From positions 1 to 56,448 of the forward strand of contig JAFZYC010000053.1 of assembly GCA_017616435.1 (NCBI GenBank): a stretch of DNA of 56,448 nucleotides, written 5' to 3'. Both the position numbers and the translations under genes were made by a program. Under the pieces are notes generated by a model that was not told the DNA's origin, ran no database searches, and saw only the letters and a list, made by a program, of their open reading frames with translations. Shown here piece after piece: positions 6,920 to 15,719 of this stretch. Source of the stretch: Clostridia bacterium (lineage in GTDB: Bacteria > Bacillota > Clostridia > Christensenellales > CAG-138). The stretch's first letter is position 1. Every line of letters starts with the position of its first letter.

Positions 6920-9900
6920 TTACGGGTTTTCGGGCTCATCCGCGGGGAACGGATCATTGCCGTTGAGCGCGTAGACAGTCCATACGACCTTGTCGGCATA
7001 GAGCTTATCGGTGCTGCCGCTGTTGCTGATCTTAACAGCACGATAAGTCACTTCAACGCCGTCAAGCGTGACCCAGAAGGGGACGAAAATGATACCGGTG
7101 GTACCGCCTTCAGCGATATCGTCGACATACTCGGAAGCGTCGACAACACCGATGTAACCGCGCTGCTTGATAAGAGTGTTGGCGGTTATGGACTTGCCGG
7201 TCGTGCTCGGATTCTGCGCGTAGCTGAATGTGGTAACGATCCTTGCAGCCTCGCGGTCATCCTCGGAAGCGAGATAGAAGCCGGCCTCATTGAAGTTGCC
7301 GTCGTCGATACAGGTCAGCATGTAGAGCTTCTCGATCCTGTTATCGCTCCAGTAGTAGACCCACCTGCAGTGAGTGCCCATGTAGATGTTCGGGACTTCC
7401 TTGAGGTAGTAGACGGTCTCGGACTGCGGGGTCATCGCGTCGCCGCTGATCTTGATGCCGGCTGCTTCGGGCTTATACTGGCCGTAGGCGTTCTTCTTGG
7501 TCCAGAAGCGGCTGCCGTTGGTGGCAGTCAGGGACTTGCCGTCATACTTCTCGGCGCTGTCGATCGTGACCACGTGCTGGCTGTCGCTGCGCGCGCCGCT
7601 CTTGGCAGCTTCGACAACCGCAGCGTCAACGCCGCCGTAGGTCGTGTAGTAACCGCCGTAGATATAGCCGTCGGCAACCATCGCGGTGAGGTCATAGGTG
7701 TCGGCGAGGGAGTGAGGCATCTTGATGGCCTCGAGCTTCTTGTTGGAGGAGTGGAATACGTAGAAGTATTCGGTCGTCCAAACGGCGTAGAGGTCATGGT
7801 AGGAGTGACGCTCGTCAGCGGCGATCTGGGTAACGGGTACCCATGCGCCGGCGTCGTTCTGCGCCTCGTAATGGCCGCCTTCCGCCTTGTTGGAGGGATC
7901 CTCGACCCACTTCAGGAACAGATCGTCCTCGGTTATGTGGGTGTAATCGGAGTTGCCGGTGTAACCGGTCTCGGAATTAATCCTCGCCCAGCCGACGAAC
8001 TTGTAGCCGGGAACGGAGAACGTGGTCGGGGAGACGATGTCGTACGCGATGTTGATGTAGACCTCGGGGGTCACCATGCGCCAACCCTTTCCTTCCACGA
8101 ACTCGGCGTCGGAGGGATGTACGAAGTTGTTCTTATCGATGACTTCCTGATCCAGATCCTTCAGGTTGGAGTACCAGTAGATATGGGTCGGGGTCGCGGC
8201 GCCTACCTTGCCGTATTCGGCGCGGAGCTGGACTTCCATCCTCTTGACGCCGTTCTCCTCATAAAGATGAGCGTCTGCGTCGTCGACGGTGAACTTTGCG
8301 CCGGGATAGTAATAGTACTTGGTGGCGTCGAGGTCGACGAACTTGCCCTGTGCCACATCCCAGGTCTGGAGTACCCAGTAGAGGAATACGTAACCTTCGG
8401 GAGCGGTGGAGGCCGCCCTCGCGATGGCGTCGGACTCGTCGAGGTAGGTCAGAGGATCGTTCGGGGCGTTCTCACCTTCGACAGCGTCATAGATGACCTG
8501 TATGCCGTCGACGCCGTCATAGATGGCGCGCCACTTTGCGAAGAGGGTCAGCTTCTTGGTGATCCAGAAGCGCGGTTCGAGCGCGTTGTAGGGATCCTCG
8601 GGATCGGGATCGTAGCCGGTGAGGTCGGAGTTCTCCTTCGGGTTCTGGAGATCGCCGTACCTGTCGTAGGTATCGGTGTATTCAGTGTTCATGTCATAGT
8701 CTTCCATGAACTGATCTTCGATATCCTTGTTGAGGACGGTGACGTCCTCGACGTAGGGATGATCCTCCATCTCCTCATCCATCCACCAGCCGAGGAACAT
8801 ATACTTGCCGGGAACGCGGCCGGTACGGAGCTCGACGAGGTCGTTGTACGCGACGCGGAAACACATCGTGGGATCGGTATCGCCCCAGTCGAGATCCTGG
8901 TCGTGCATGTTGGGCTGCAGATACACGCGGTACTGGATCTGGCGCCACTTGGCGTAGACGACGATATTCGCGTCCTGAATCGTGGTGAAAGTCGCACGCT
9001 TTACGCACGCGGAATCGTAGTACCAACCCTCGAACACAAAGCCTTCGTAACCCTCGTCGGTGCACTCGGGCACAAAATAGTTTTCTCCGCCCTTGTTGCG
9101 ATCGCTGATGTCAGCTCCGTAAAGGATTCCGTCGTCGGTTCCAAGCTCATTACGCGAAGGCAGAGCTATGGAGTTTCCGCTTCCGTCAACGTACACGCCA
9201 TCCATATAAATAATGGATTTGCTGTTTCTTGTATAGAAGAAATACAGTGTGTTGGCAGTCGCGCCGGTTCCAAGCTGTATTGCAGGATAGCTGCTGCTGC
9301 TAACGTCGCTCCAACGGCTGCCGGTTGTCGAGATGCTGACGGTTGCAAGGTTGGAGTTCGTGATCTGAAGCCTGGTAAAGCCGTTGATCTCAAAGAAGTC
9401 ATCGTTATAGAATACTATCTGGAAATCATTCGGCAGATACTTCCAAAGAACATAGACCTTATTGTTATACCTAATCGTCCTCTCGCCAGCCTGAGTGGAA
9501 GTGGTGTTTTCCGGAGTTCCGGGAAGCGCTTCGACCCAATAGTAGAAATAACGAGTAGTATAGCCGGGAGTATTATGATCGAAGATTATATCCTCATCGG
9601 GCATTCTTTGCATGAATGTGATACGGACAGTATTGGAGTTGTTCGGATCATAAGGCTTCCACGAAGTAGCCGGGGACTCCTGCGGATATGTCACGCCATT
9701 GGTACCGGTGAAGTCCCAGATATCGCTGATATCCTGACCGTATAAGCGGGTAACGGTGTGGATAACAGTAGGCGTGCTGCTGGTACTACCCTCTGTATGG
9801 AGATACGCGGTAGGGTAAGTGGTGTCGCCACGCATTAAATAACGTGCATTGCTAAAGGTTGAGCTATCAGCCCATACCCAATTATTGTTGTAGTATACTC

Positions 9901-11896
9901 TCCAATAACGACCTGTATACTCCATTTGATACAAGGTGTTGTTATAAAAGACAAAGTAGTAATCTGCATAATCGGGATCAAGGGTTCTGTTTAATGTGGT
10001 ATCGTTATTATTGCCTGTGCCCAGGATCTGAGCATAAGGATATCCATCATAGAACAAGTACGCGCCGCGATATTCTCCATCCGGGGCTACGAAATAATAA
10101 TAATCGTCTATGCTTGCATAATTATCCCAGTCAGGATTATCGACAGGATCATAAGATTCAACCGCAGTTACCGTATCTCTAAACGTAAACGTATGCTCGT
10201 TCCTGTTGTAGTACACGTTGATAACGGTATCGCCCTCGGTGCGGATCACCTTATCGGAATCGTAATGATCGAGGTGGAAACCGGTATAGCTCTTGGAACT
10301 GCCGTTGACGCTTGCAACAGCGCTGTTGCCGCTGCCGCTCGAGGTGACGGCAGTCTGAGCCGCGCCAACCGTGCCGCTCGTGATCTGGACGATCTCCTCA
10401 AAATCGTAACCTTCGCCGGACACATTCTGTTTCCAGATTATGACGGTGTAGGGAGCGTTCGTATGAGCGTTCCACTTCGCGTAAAGAGTGACGTTTGCGG
10501 TGAGCGTGGTATTGAAGGGATAAGCGCTGCCCGTGCACTCCTGATTGGTATACCAGCCGCCGAAATCGTAGCCGTAGCGTTTGGGGGTCTTATCGGGCGC
10601 AACGGTAGTGGTGCCGTCGGGATAGAAATCGGGGGCGATGTAGGTGGCGCCCTTCGCGTTCTCCTTATAGATCACCCAGAAGCCTTCCGGCGCGTCAACG
10701 GTAAGCTCGACGTCGCCCTTGATCGTAAGGACCGCGTGTACGGGGATATGACCGGTCTTGGGGATCTCCTCGCCGTTCACCTTAACGGATACGATATTGT
10801 TGAGAGAATCGGAATCCTTCGCGAGCCAGCCTTCGAAATGCTGGTTATATCCGTCGGGGTTGTAGTCGAGCTTTATCTCATACTCGGCGTTTTCGGTGGT
10901 CGTGGGGATGATGACGGAGTCGGAGCCGAGGGATACGTTAATGCCGGTCTGCTCGCCGGGTTCGCCGATGAAGGAAACAGTGTAGACCGTGAAGATCATC
11001 GCGTAGAAGACGAACTCATCGCCCTCTTTGATGGTCTGCTGATCGAGCCAGTTGCGGACGTCCTGAATGGTCATCCTGTCGGACTCGGTGGTGAAGGTCC
11101 TGCTGGTGCTCCAGCCGACGAACATACAGCCGTTGGCAATGGTGCCTGCGCCGGGATCGTACACGATGTACTTGAGCTCTTCGGGAGTGTCATCCTGCTT
11201 TATGTACATGCTGGCGATCTCGGAATCATCGTCCGCGGTTGCGCCGACGTTCTTGAAGATGACCTTCGCACGGGCCTTATCGCCCTGCTGACCATCGCCG
11301 ATTACCGCGTAGATGGAGAACTTCGCCGCGTCAAAGGTGACGGTGTTGGCGTTGAGTTCGGCCTCAAGCTCATCCGCGTTATCCTCGCCGGTGAGTTCAT
11401 CCGCGTCGGCGTCGATATGGACGACGGTGGGATTCTGTACGCCGGCAAGAGCATCGGAGGTGATGCTTACGGTGATGTCGCACTTGGGCTGGATCTCCCT
11501 GCCCCTGAGCTTGAAGGTGATGTCGACAGCCGTGAGAACGGTACCCGAAATGCCCTCCGCGTTATCAACGGCGGCCTGAACGGCTTCCATATTCGCAACG
11601 TCTGCGACGGTCATGGTCGTACCGGTGGGGAAGGCGCCCTTGGGAGCTTCGACCTCAACGATAAGACCGCTCTCCGTCACGGCAGAGAAGGTCTTGCCGG
11701 AAGGAGTGGGCTGGTCTGTGGGACGGGGCCTTATAAGATCGTTGAACCCGTCCTTGACTTTGCTGAGCCACTCGCCGACGGTCATGACGTCTTCACCGTT
11801 CGCAAAGCCCTGCGCGATGGCAGAGACAGGCATAGCGGAGAGGACCATGATCAGGACAAGCGCCAGAGCAAGGAACTTCACAAAACGCTTTTTCAA
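6920..11896 (-). CDS. Large secreted surface protein with InlB-type (Listeria-Bacteroides) repeats
   Basis: A product of about 1658 residues. The start is taken as TTG at 11896-11894 because AGGAGG lies exactly eight bases upstream and the product then begins with a clean signal peptide (KKRFVKFLALALVLIMVLSA, cleavage after about residue 29); an upstream in-frame ATG (11974) lacks both. Near residues 70-200 is a ZU5-like region (VEVEAPKGAFPTGTTMTV). InlB B-repeat signatures recur: FGGWYTN...LYAKW (about 440-480), FEGWYYD...VYAKW (about 955-1000), FLGWWMDEE...LFAKW (about 1030-1120), FVGWARI (about 1300). Residues about 570-700 are unusually rich in Tyr and Asn. It ends in FPADEPENP with no LPXTG signal or membrane tail. 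It probably acts outside the cell as an adhesin-like protein. It heads the minus-strand unit. Confidence 0.85.
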   Translation of the reverse strand: MKKRFVKFLALALVLIMVLSAMPVSAIAQGFANGEDVMTVGEWLSKVKDGFNDLIRPRPTDQPTPSGKTFSAVTESGLIVEVEAPKGAFPTGTTMTVADVANMEAVQAAVDNAEGISGTVLTAVDITFKLRGREIQPKCDITVSITSDALAGVQNPTVVHIDADADELTGEDNADELEAELNANTVTFDAAKFSIYAVIGDGQQGDKARAKVIFKNVGATADDDSEIASMYIKQDDTPEELKYIVYDPGAGTIANGCMFVGWSTSRTFTTESDRMTIQDVRNWLDQQTIKEGDEFVFYAMIFTVYTVSFIGEPGEQTGINVSLGSDSVIIPTTTENAEYEIKLDYNPDGYNQHFEGWLAKDSDSLNNIVSVKVNGEEIPKTGHIPVHAVLTIKGDVELTVDAPEGFWVIYKENAKGATYIAPDFYPDGTTTVAPDKTPKRYGYDFGGWYTNQECTGSAYPFNTTLTANVTLYAKWNAHTNAPYTVIIWKQNVSGEGYDFEEIVQITSGTVGAAQTAVTSSGSGNSAVASVNGSSKSYTGFHLDHYDSDKVIRTEGDTVINVYYNRNEHTFTFRDTVTAVESYDPVDNPDWDNYASIDDYYYFVAPDGEYRGAYLFYDGYPYAQILGTGNNNDTTLNRTLDPDYADYYFVFYNNTLYQMEYTGRYWRVYYNNNWVWADSSTFSNARYLMRGDTTYPTAYLHTEGSTSSTPTVIHTVTRLYGQDISDIWDFTGTNGVTYPQESPATSWKPYDPNNSNTVRITFMQRMPDEDIIFDHNTPGYTTRYFYYWVEALPGTPENTTSTQAGERTIRYNNKVYVLWKYLPNDFQIVFYNDDFFEINGFTRLQITNSNLATVSISTTGSRWSDVSSSSYPAIQLGTGATANTLYFFYTRNSKSIIYMDGVYVDGSGNSIALPSRNELGTDDGILYGADISDRNKGGENYFVPECTDEGYEGFVFEGWYYDSACVKRATFTTIQDANIVVYAKWRQIQYRVYLQPNMHDQDLDWGDTDPTMCFRVAYNDLVELRTGRVPGKYMFLGWWMDEEMEDHPYVEDVTVLNKDIEDQFMEDYDMNTEYTDTYDRYGDLQNPKENSDLTGYDPDPEDPYNALEPRFWITKKLTLFAKWRAIYDGVDGIQVIYDAVEGENAPNDPLTYLDESDAIARAASTAPEGYVFLYWVLQTWDVAQGKFVDLDATKYYYYPGAKFTVDDADAHLYEENGVKRMEVQLRAEYGKVGAATPTHIYWYSNLKDLDQEVIDKNNFVHPSDAEFVEGKGWRMVTPEVYINIAYDIVSPTTFSVPGYKFVGWARINSETGYTGNSDYTHITEDDLFLKWVEDPSNKAEGGHYEAQNDAGAWVPVTQIAADERHSYHDLYAVWTTEYFYVFHSSNKKLEAIKMPHSLADTYDLTAMVADGYIYGGYYTTYGGVDAAVVEAAKSGARSDSQHVVTIDSAEKYDGKSLTATNGSRFWTKKNAYGQYKPEAAGIKISGDAMTPQSETVYYLKEVPNIYMGTHCRWVYYWSDNRIEKLYMLTCIDDGNFNEAGFYLASEDDREAARIVTTFSYAQNPSTTGKSITANTLIKQRGYIGVVDASEYVDDIAEGGTTGIIFVPFWVTLDGVEVTYRAVKISNSGSTDKLYADKVVWTVYALNGNDPFPADEPENP

Positions 11897-11994
11897 TGTT
11901 CTATCCTCCTTGTGGAATGACTTCTTAACAGGTTTTATCACATTGCCGGCGCACATCACGACATACGCAGGCATAGTAAACCTTATACCATGTC

Positions 11995-12023
11995 ATTGTA
12001 CCGCAAATCGCTTTGTTTGTCAA
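11995..12023 (-). promoter_or_regulatory. Strong promoter of the surface-protein operon
   Basis: On the minus strand: TTGACA (12023-12018), 17-base spacer, TACAAT (12000-11995). The predicted start near 11988 leaves a leader of about 90 bases before the TTG start at 11896. Confidence 0.8.
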
Positions 12024-12061
12024 CAGCCGGCAGGGCTTTTTTGATGGTTTTTGAGAGTATA

Positions 12062-12133
12062 TTTTATCAAAAAGTCCCCGTTTTATCACAAAGAAACAGA
12101 TGTTCGAATCGCGATTATCGCAATGTGATAAAA
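12062..12133. promoter_or_regulatory. Triple TTTTATCA motif region, probable regulator site
   Basis: TTTTATCA occurs at 12062-12069 and, extended to TTTTATCACA, at 12081-12090; the exact complement TGTGATAAAA is at 12124-12133. The last two form a 10-base inverted repeat 33 bases apart. Between them lies the palindrome AATCGCGATT (12107-12116). The block sits 39-110 bases upstream of the -35 of the surface-protein promoter and also upstream of the divergent ABC transporter promoter. Confidence 0.55.
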
Positions 12134-12237
12134 CCGGCCCTCCGACGCCGCGCCGCGGCGCGCGCGGATTAAAGCTTCATATTATATAGCCGTCCTGAGC
12201 CGCCGTAAATTACAATATCAGGCAGTCCGATTGGCTG

Positions 12238-12266
12238 TTGCAATCATTTCATGTATGTAGTATAAT
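12238..12266 (+). promoter_or_regulatory. Promoter of the polysaccharide locus
   Basis: TTGCAA (12238-12243), 17-base spacer, TATAAT (12261-12266). The predicted start (about 12273) falls on or next to the ATG at 12272, so the first mRNA would be almost leaderless. The 11897-12271 gap holds this, the divergent promoter and the TTTTATCA block, and no gene. Confidence 0.75.
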
Positions 12267-12271
12267 GAAGG

Positions 12272-14065
12272 ATGATGGATAGGAATGCAAAGGGCCGGGA
12301 CGATCAGGCGTTCTTCGGCTCGCTCAAAGCGCTTCTGGACAGGAAGCGTGACGGCAGCTTCGGTGAGATCATCGCGGACTGGCGATGGATATTCACATAC
12401 ACGAAGCGTCACAAGTTCGCTGTGCTGTTCTACACGCTGCTCGGCATCTTCAGCACGACGATGGGGCTTGTGGCAAGCGTCGCGAGCAAGTACCTGATCG
12501 ACATAATCACGGGGTATCAGACCTCCAAGCTGGGACTGCTGATAGCGATAACGCTGGGCAGTGCCGGCTTCAGCTTGCTCTTCTCCAGTCTGATAAGCCG
12601 CCTTACCGCAAGGATCAGCATTTTCATCCACAACGATATCCAGGCGGATATCTTCGACAAGATCATAGACGTCGACTGGAAGGCGATAAGCGAATATTCG
12701 AGCGGCGATATACTTAACCGATTCAACCTCGACGTGAACACAGTCAGCTCCAACGCGATAAGCTGGCTGCCCTCGATAATAATCGCGATCTACAACTTCG
12801 TCGTGACCTTCGTTCTCCTCTGGCATTATAATAAGGTAATGTCGCTCCTCGCCTTCGCGAGCGCGCCTATAATGCTGCTCATGAGCAAGTATTTCATCAG
12901 GAAGCAGCGCGAATACGCCAAGCGCGTCAAGGAGACGGGCAGCAAGATGATGGCCTTCGAGGTGGAGACCTTCTATAATTTCGATACGATAAAGTCCTTC
13001 GGCATAATGGGGACCTGCGGGCGCAAGCTGCGCGAATGGCAGCAGAAGTTCAAGGAGATCTCCCTTGCGTACAATATGTTCACGATAAAGACGAACATAT
13101 TCATGTCCGTTCTGGGGCTTATCGTCCAGTATTCCGCTTTCGGCTATTGCCTCTACCTTCTGTGGGGGCATCAGATAACCTACGGAACGATGACGCTCTT
13201 TCTGGAGCAGAGGGGGCGCCTGTCGAGCGCCTTCAACAGCGTCGTCGGCATTGTGCCGTCATTCCTCACAAGCTCCGTTTCCGCTCACCGCATAAGGGAG
13301 CTCATCGATCTCCCGCGGGAGCGCCACATCCCGGAGAGCTCGAAGCTCGCGGAGCTTGCCGCGGACGGCTTCGAGGTGCGCATGGACGGCGTGAACTTCG
13401 CCTACGTCGAGGACAAGCAGGTCATCGTCGATTCCAAGTTCAAGGCCGCTCCCGGCGAGATAGTCGCCCTCATCGGCCCCTCCGGCGGCGGAAAGACGAC
13501 GATGATCCGCCTTATGCTCGGGCTCATCCGCCCCGATTCCGGCGTGACCTTCCTTCGCGCCTCCGACGGCACTGAGGTCGAGATGAACGCCGACAGCCGC
13601 GCGATGTTCTCCTATGTGCCGCAGGGCAATACGATACTTTCCGGCACTGTGGCGGAGAATATGCGCCTCGTCAAGGAGGACGCCACCGACGAGGAGATAA
13701 TAGAGGCCTTGAAGATCGCCTGCGCGTGGGATTTCGTATCGAAGCATCCGGATACTATCAACCGCAAGGTCGGCGAGCGCGGGCGCGGCTTCTCCGAGGG
13801 TCAGGCGCAGAGGCTCGCGATAGCGCGCGCCGTTCTGCGCGACGCGCCGGTGCTGCTGCTTGACGAAGCGACATCCGCGCTGGACGTCGCGACCGAGCGG
13901 CAGGTGCTCCGCAACATAATACAGCAGCGCCCCAACAAGACCTGTATCGTCACCACCCACAGGCCGACTGTCATAAACCTTTGCCAGCGCGTGTACCGCG
14001 TAATGGAGGGGGCCGTGACCGAGCTTGACGAGCAGGAATCCGGCGAAGCGCTTATGGACTTCTGA
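12272..14065 (+). CDS. ABC exporter with fused membrane and ATPase domains
   Basis: A 597-residue half-transporter of the MsbA/LmrA type that works as a dimer. A transmembrane domain with six helices (about residues 40-325) is followed by an ATPase domain: Walker A GPSGGGKTT (about 405), signature FSEGQAQRLAIARA (about 508, where the usual LSGGQ is FSEGQ), Walker B VLLLDEAT and the switch histidine in TTHRPT. It opens the polysaccharide locus and is followed after 10 bases by the CpsB-type phosphatase. PglK-like members of this class flip lipid-linked oligosaccharides, and no Wzx flippase is seen in the locus, so a flippase role is plausible; peptide or lipid export remains possible. Confidence 0.88.
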   Translation: MMDRNAKGRDDQAFFGSLKALLDRKRDGSFGEIIADWRWIFTYTKRHKFAVLFYTLLGIFSTTMGLVASVASKYLIDIITGYQTSKLGLLIAITLGSAGFSLLFSSLISRLTARISIFIHNDIQADIFDKIIDVDWKAISEYSSGDILNRFNLDVNTVSSNAISWLPSIIIAIYNFVVTFVLLWHYNKVMSLLAFASAPIMLLMSKYFIRKQREYAKRVKETGSKMMAFEVETFYNFDTIKSFGIMGTCGRKLREWQQKFKEISLAYNMFTIKTNIFMSVLGLIVQYSAFGYCLYLLWGHQITYGTMTLFLEQRGRLSSAFNSVVGIVPSFLTSSVSAHRIRELIDLPRERHIPESSKLAELAADGFEVRMDGVNFAYVEDKQVIVDSKFKAAPGEIVALIGPSGGGKTTMIRLMLGLIRPDSGVTFLRASDGTEVEMNADSRAMFSYVPQGNTILSGTVAENMRLVKEDATDEEIIEALKIACAWDFVSKHPDTINRKVGERGRGFSEGQAQRLAIARAVLRDAPVLLLDEATSALDVATERQVLRNIIQQRPNKTCIVTTHRPTVINLCQRVYRVMEGAVTELDEQESGEALMDF

Positions 14066-14075
14066 GAACAGGAAC

Positions 14076-14825
14076 ATGACAGACATCCACGCACATATAA
14101 TCCCGGGCATAGACGACGGATCGGAGACCATGGAGGACTCGCTTGAGCTCATCTCCATGGCTGCCGAGAGCGGAGTGCGCACTATCGTCGCGACGCCCCA
14201 CTGCAACATCCCGGGCGAGTTCGAGAATTACGCCTCTTCGGAGCTGGAGGAGCGCTTCGGCGCACTGGTTCGGGAGGCGGAGCGTGCGCGTATCCCGATA
14301 AGGATAGTCCGCGGCGCGGAAGTGTTCGCCACGGAGGAGATGCCGAGGCTGCTTACCGAGGGCCGCGTATGGACGCTGAACGGGACCAAGTATTTCCTTA
14401 CGGAGTTCGCGTTCACGGAGGATCCGGACTACTGCAGCTTTGTCCTCAAAAAATGCGCCGACGCGGGGTTCAAGCCAATAGTCGCGCACCCCGAAAGATA
14501 CTTCTTCATGCAGGAGATCCCGGAGATAGCGTTCGACTGGTGCATGAGCGGCTACGGTCTGCAGATAAACAAGGGGAGCCTCTTGGGCAGGTTCGGCCCG
14601 GGGCCAAGGCGGACTGCGGAGATGCTCGTGGATCACGGGCTGGCGGCATGCGTCGCGAGCGACGCGCACAGTCCGACGGAGCGCACGACGCATATGGCCG
14701 AGATACGGGAATACCTTACGGATTATTTCGGCGAAGATTACATGAGGCTCCTTCTGGAGGAGAACCCTTCCCGGATACTCAGCGGGAAGGAGCTCCTTGG
14801 ATATGAGCCGATACCGTTCTATTGA
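14076..14825 (+). CDS. CpsB/YwqE-type PHP-domain protein-tyrosine phosphatase
   Basis: A manganese-dependent phosphatase that reverses tyrosine phosphorylation of BY-kinases and so tunes polysaccharide chain length or export. The 249-residue product shows the PHP metal motifs: DIHAHIIPGIDDG at the very N-terminus, VATPHCN (about 48), HPERYFF (about 135) and SDAHSPTER (about 193). The start at 14076 is chosen because the conserved MTDIHAH begins there; an upstream in-frame start at 14025 lies inside the ABC gene. It sits 10 bases after that gene and shortly before two BY-kinases, its expected partners. Confidence 0.92.
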   Translation: MTDIHAHIIPGIDDGSETMEDSLELISMAAESGVRTIVATPHCNIPGEFENYASSELEERFGALVREAERARIPIRIVRGAEVFATEEMPRLLTEGRVWTLNGTKYFLTEFAFTEDPDYCSFVLKKCADAGFKPIVAHPERYFFMQEIPEIAFDWCMSGYGLQINKGSLLGRFGPGPRRTAEMLVDHGLAACVASDAHSPTERTTHMAEIREYLTDYFGEDYMRLLLEENPSRILSGKELLGYEPIPFY

Positions 14826-14853
14826 CGGCAAAGGTCATGACACGGAGGTTTGA

Positions 14854-15717
14854 ATGATAAGAAGGGTAAGATTACTGATACTGCTGTTTTTCATCGTGGT
14901 CGCGGCGATATTCTCCGTTACCTATATTCGTCAGCGCCTGAAATTGGATTATCACGCTCCGGTGATCAAGGCGGAAAGCGATACGCTGATCGTGACCGTT
15001 TCCGCCCCGGAAGAGGAACTGCTCAAAGGCATGACCGCGACCGACAACATCGACGGAGACGTCACGGATACGCTCGTCGTTGTTTCAAAGAGCAAGTTCA
15101 TTACAAAGGGCGTGATCCACGTCAACTATGCCGCCTTCGACAACAGCCGCAACGTCGGCACCTATGTGCGCGAGGTGACTTACCTTGATTATGTTTCTCC
15201 CCATTTCCACGTCTATACTCCGATGCGCTACGTTACGGGAACTACGGGCATCGATTACCTGGAACATATTACCGCGGAGGACTGCATCGACGGCAGCCTC
15301 AAGCAGCAGATAAAGATCAGCATGGGCAAGTCCACTGCCGTCAGCGAAACAGCCAGTCTGCAGAAGATCGATCTTCAGGTGACCAACAGCTGCGGCGACA
15401 CCTCCGTATTGGAGCTGATCGTCAGCATGGAGGATTACGCGACATACAGCCAGTCCGCGCCTTCGCTGCGCGAGTACGTCACATACGTGCCCAAGGGAGG
15501 AAGGATCGATCTTAGGGGCTTCCTAAACGGGATATGGTCTGCTGGCAAGGTAACGCCGTTCGAAAACTCCCGATACAACTCCGAAACGGATATCTCGATA
15601 TATGAGGGCGGACTGAACCTCAACGTTCCGGGCGTCTATACCGTTACTTATCAGCTGTTCAACACCGCGCGTGAAGCGCTGGGCACCGCGAGCCTTATCG
15701 TGGTAGTGGAGGATTGA
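14854..15717 (+). CDS. Membrane-anchored protein with Ig-like (DUF5011-type) domain
   Basis: A 287-residue protein with a basic N-terminus and one membrane segment (about residues 6-24), the rest outside the cell. The stretch GMTATDNIDGDVTDTLVV (about 59-76) and VNYAAFDNSRNVGTYVREVTY is the pattern of the bacterial Ig-like DUF5011 domain; a second related unit follows (HITAEDCIDGSLKQQI) and a third near the C-terminus (VPGVYTVTYQLFNTA). Function unknown. GGAGG precedes the ATG. It lies between the CpsB-type phosphatase and the first BY-kinase and its stop overlaps the kinase ribosome site, so a structural role in polysaccharide export or cell-surface retention is inferred. Confidence 0.7.
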   Translation: MIRRVRLLILLFFIVVAAIFSVTYIRQRLKLDYHAPVIKAESDTLIVTVSAPEEELLKGMTATDNIDGDVTDTLVVVSKSKFITKGVIHVNYAAFDNSRNVGTYVREVTYLDYVSPHFHVYTPMRYVTGTTGIDYLEHITAEDCIDGSLKQQIKISMGKSTAVSETASLQKIDLQVTNSCGDTSVLELIVSMEDYATYSQSAPSLREYVTYVPKGGRIDLRGFLNGIWSAGKVTPFENSRYNSETDISIYEGGLNLNVPGVYTVTYQLFNTAREALGTASLIVVVED

Positions 15718-15719
15718 GC

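Noticed and set aside
6920..6960. LPXTG-type sorting signal at the end of the surface protein
   Set aside because: The end FPADEPENP has no LPXTG-like pentapeptide, no hydrophobic stretch and no basic tail.
6839..9745. A 968-codon plus-strand open frame opposite the surface-protein gene
   Set aside because: It mirrors the codon bias of the real minus-strand gene, has no ribosome site and encodes no recognisable domain. The same applies to 10193-11920.
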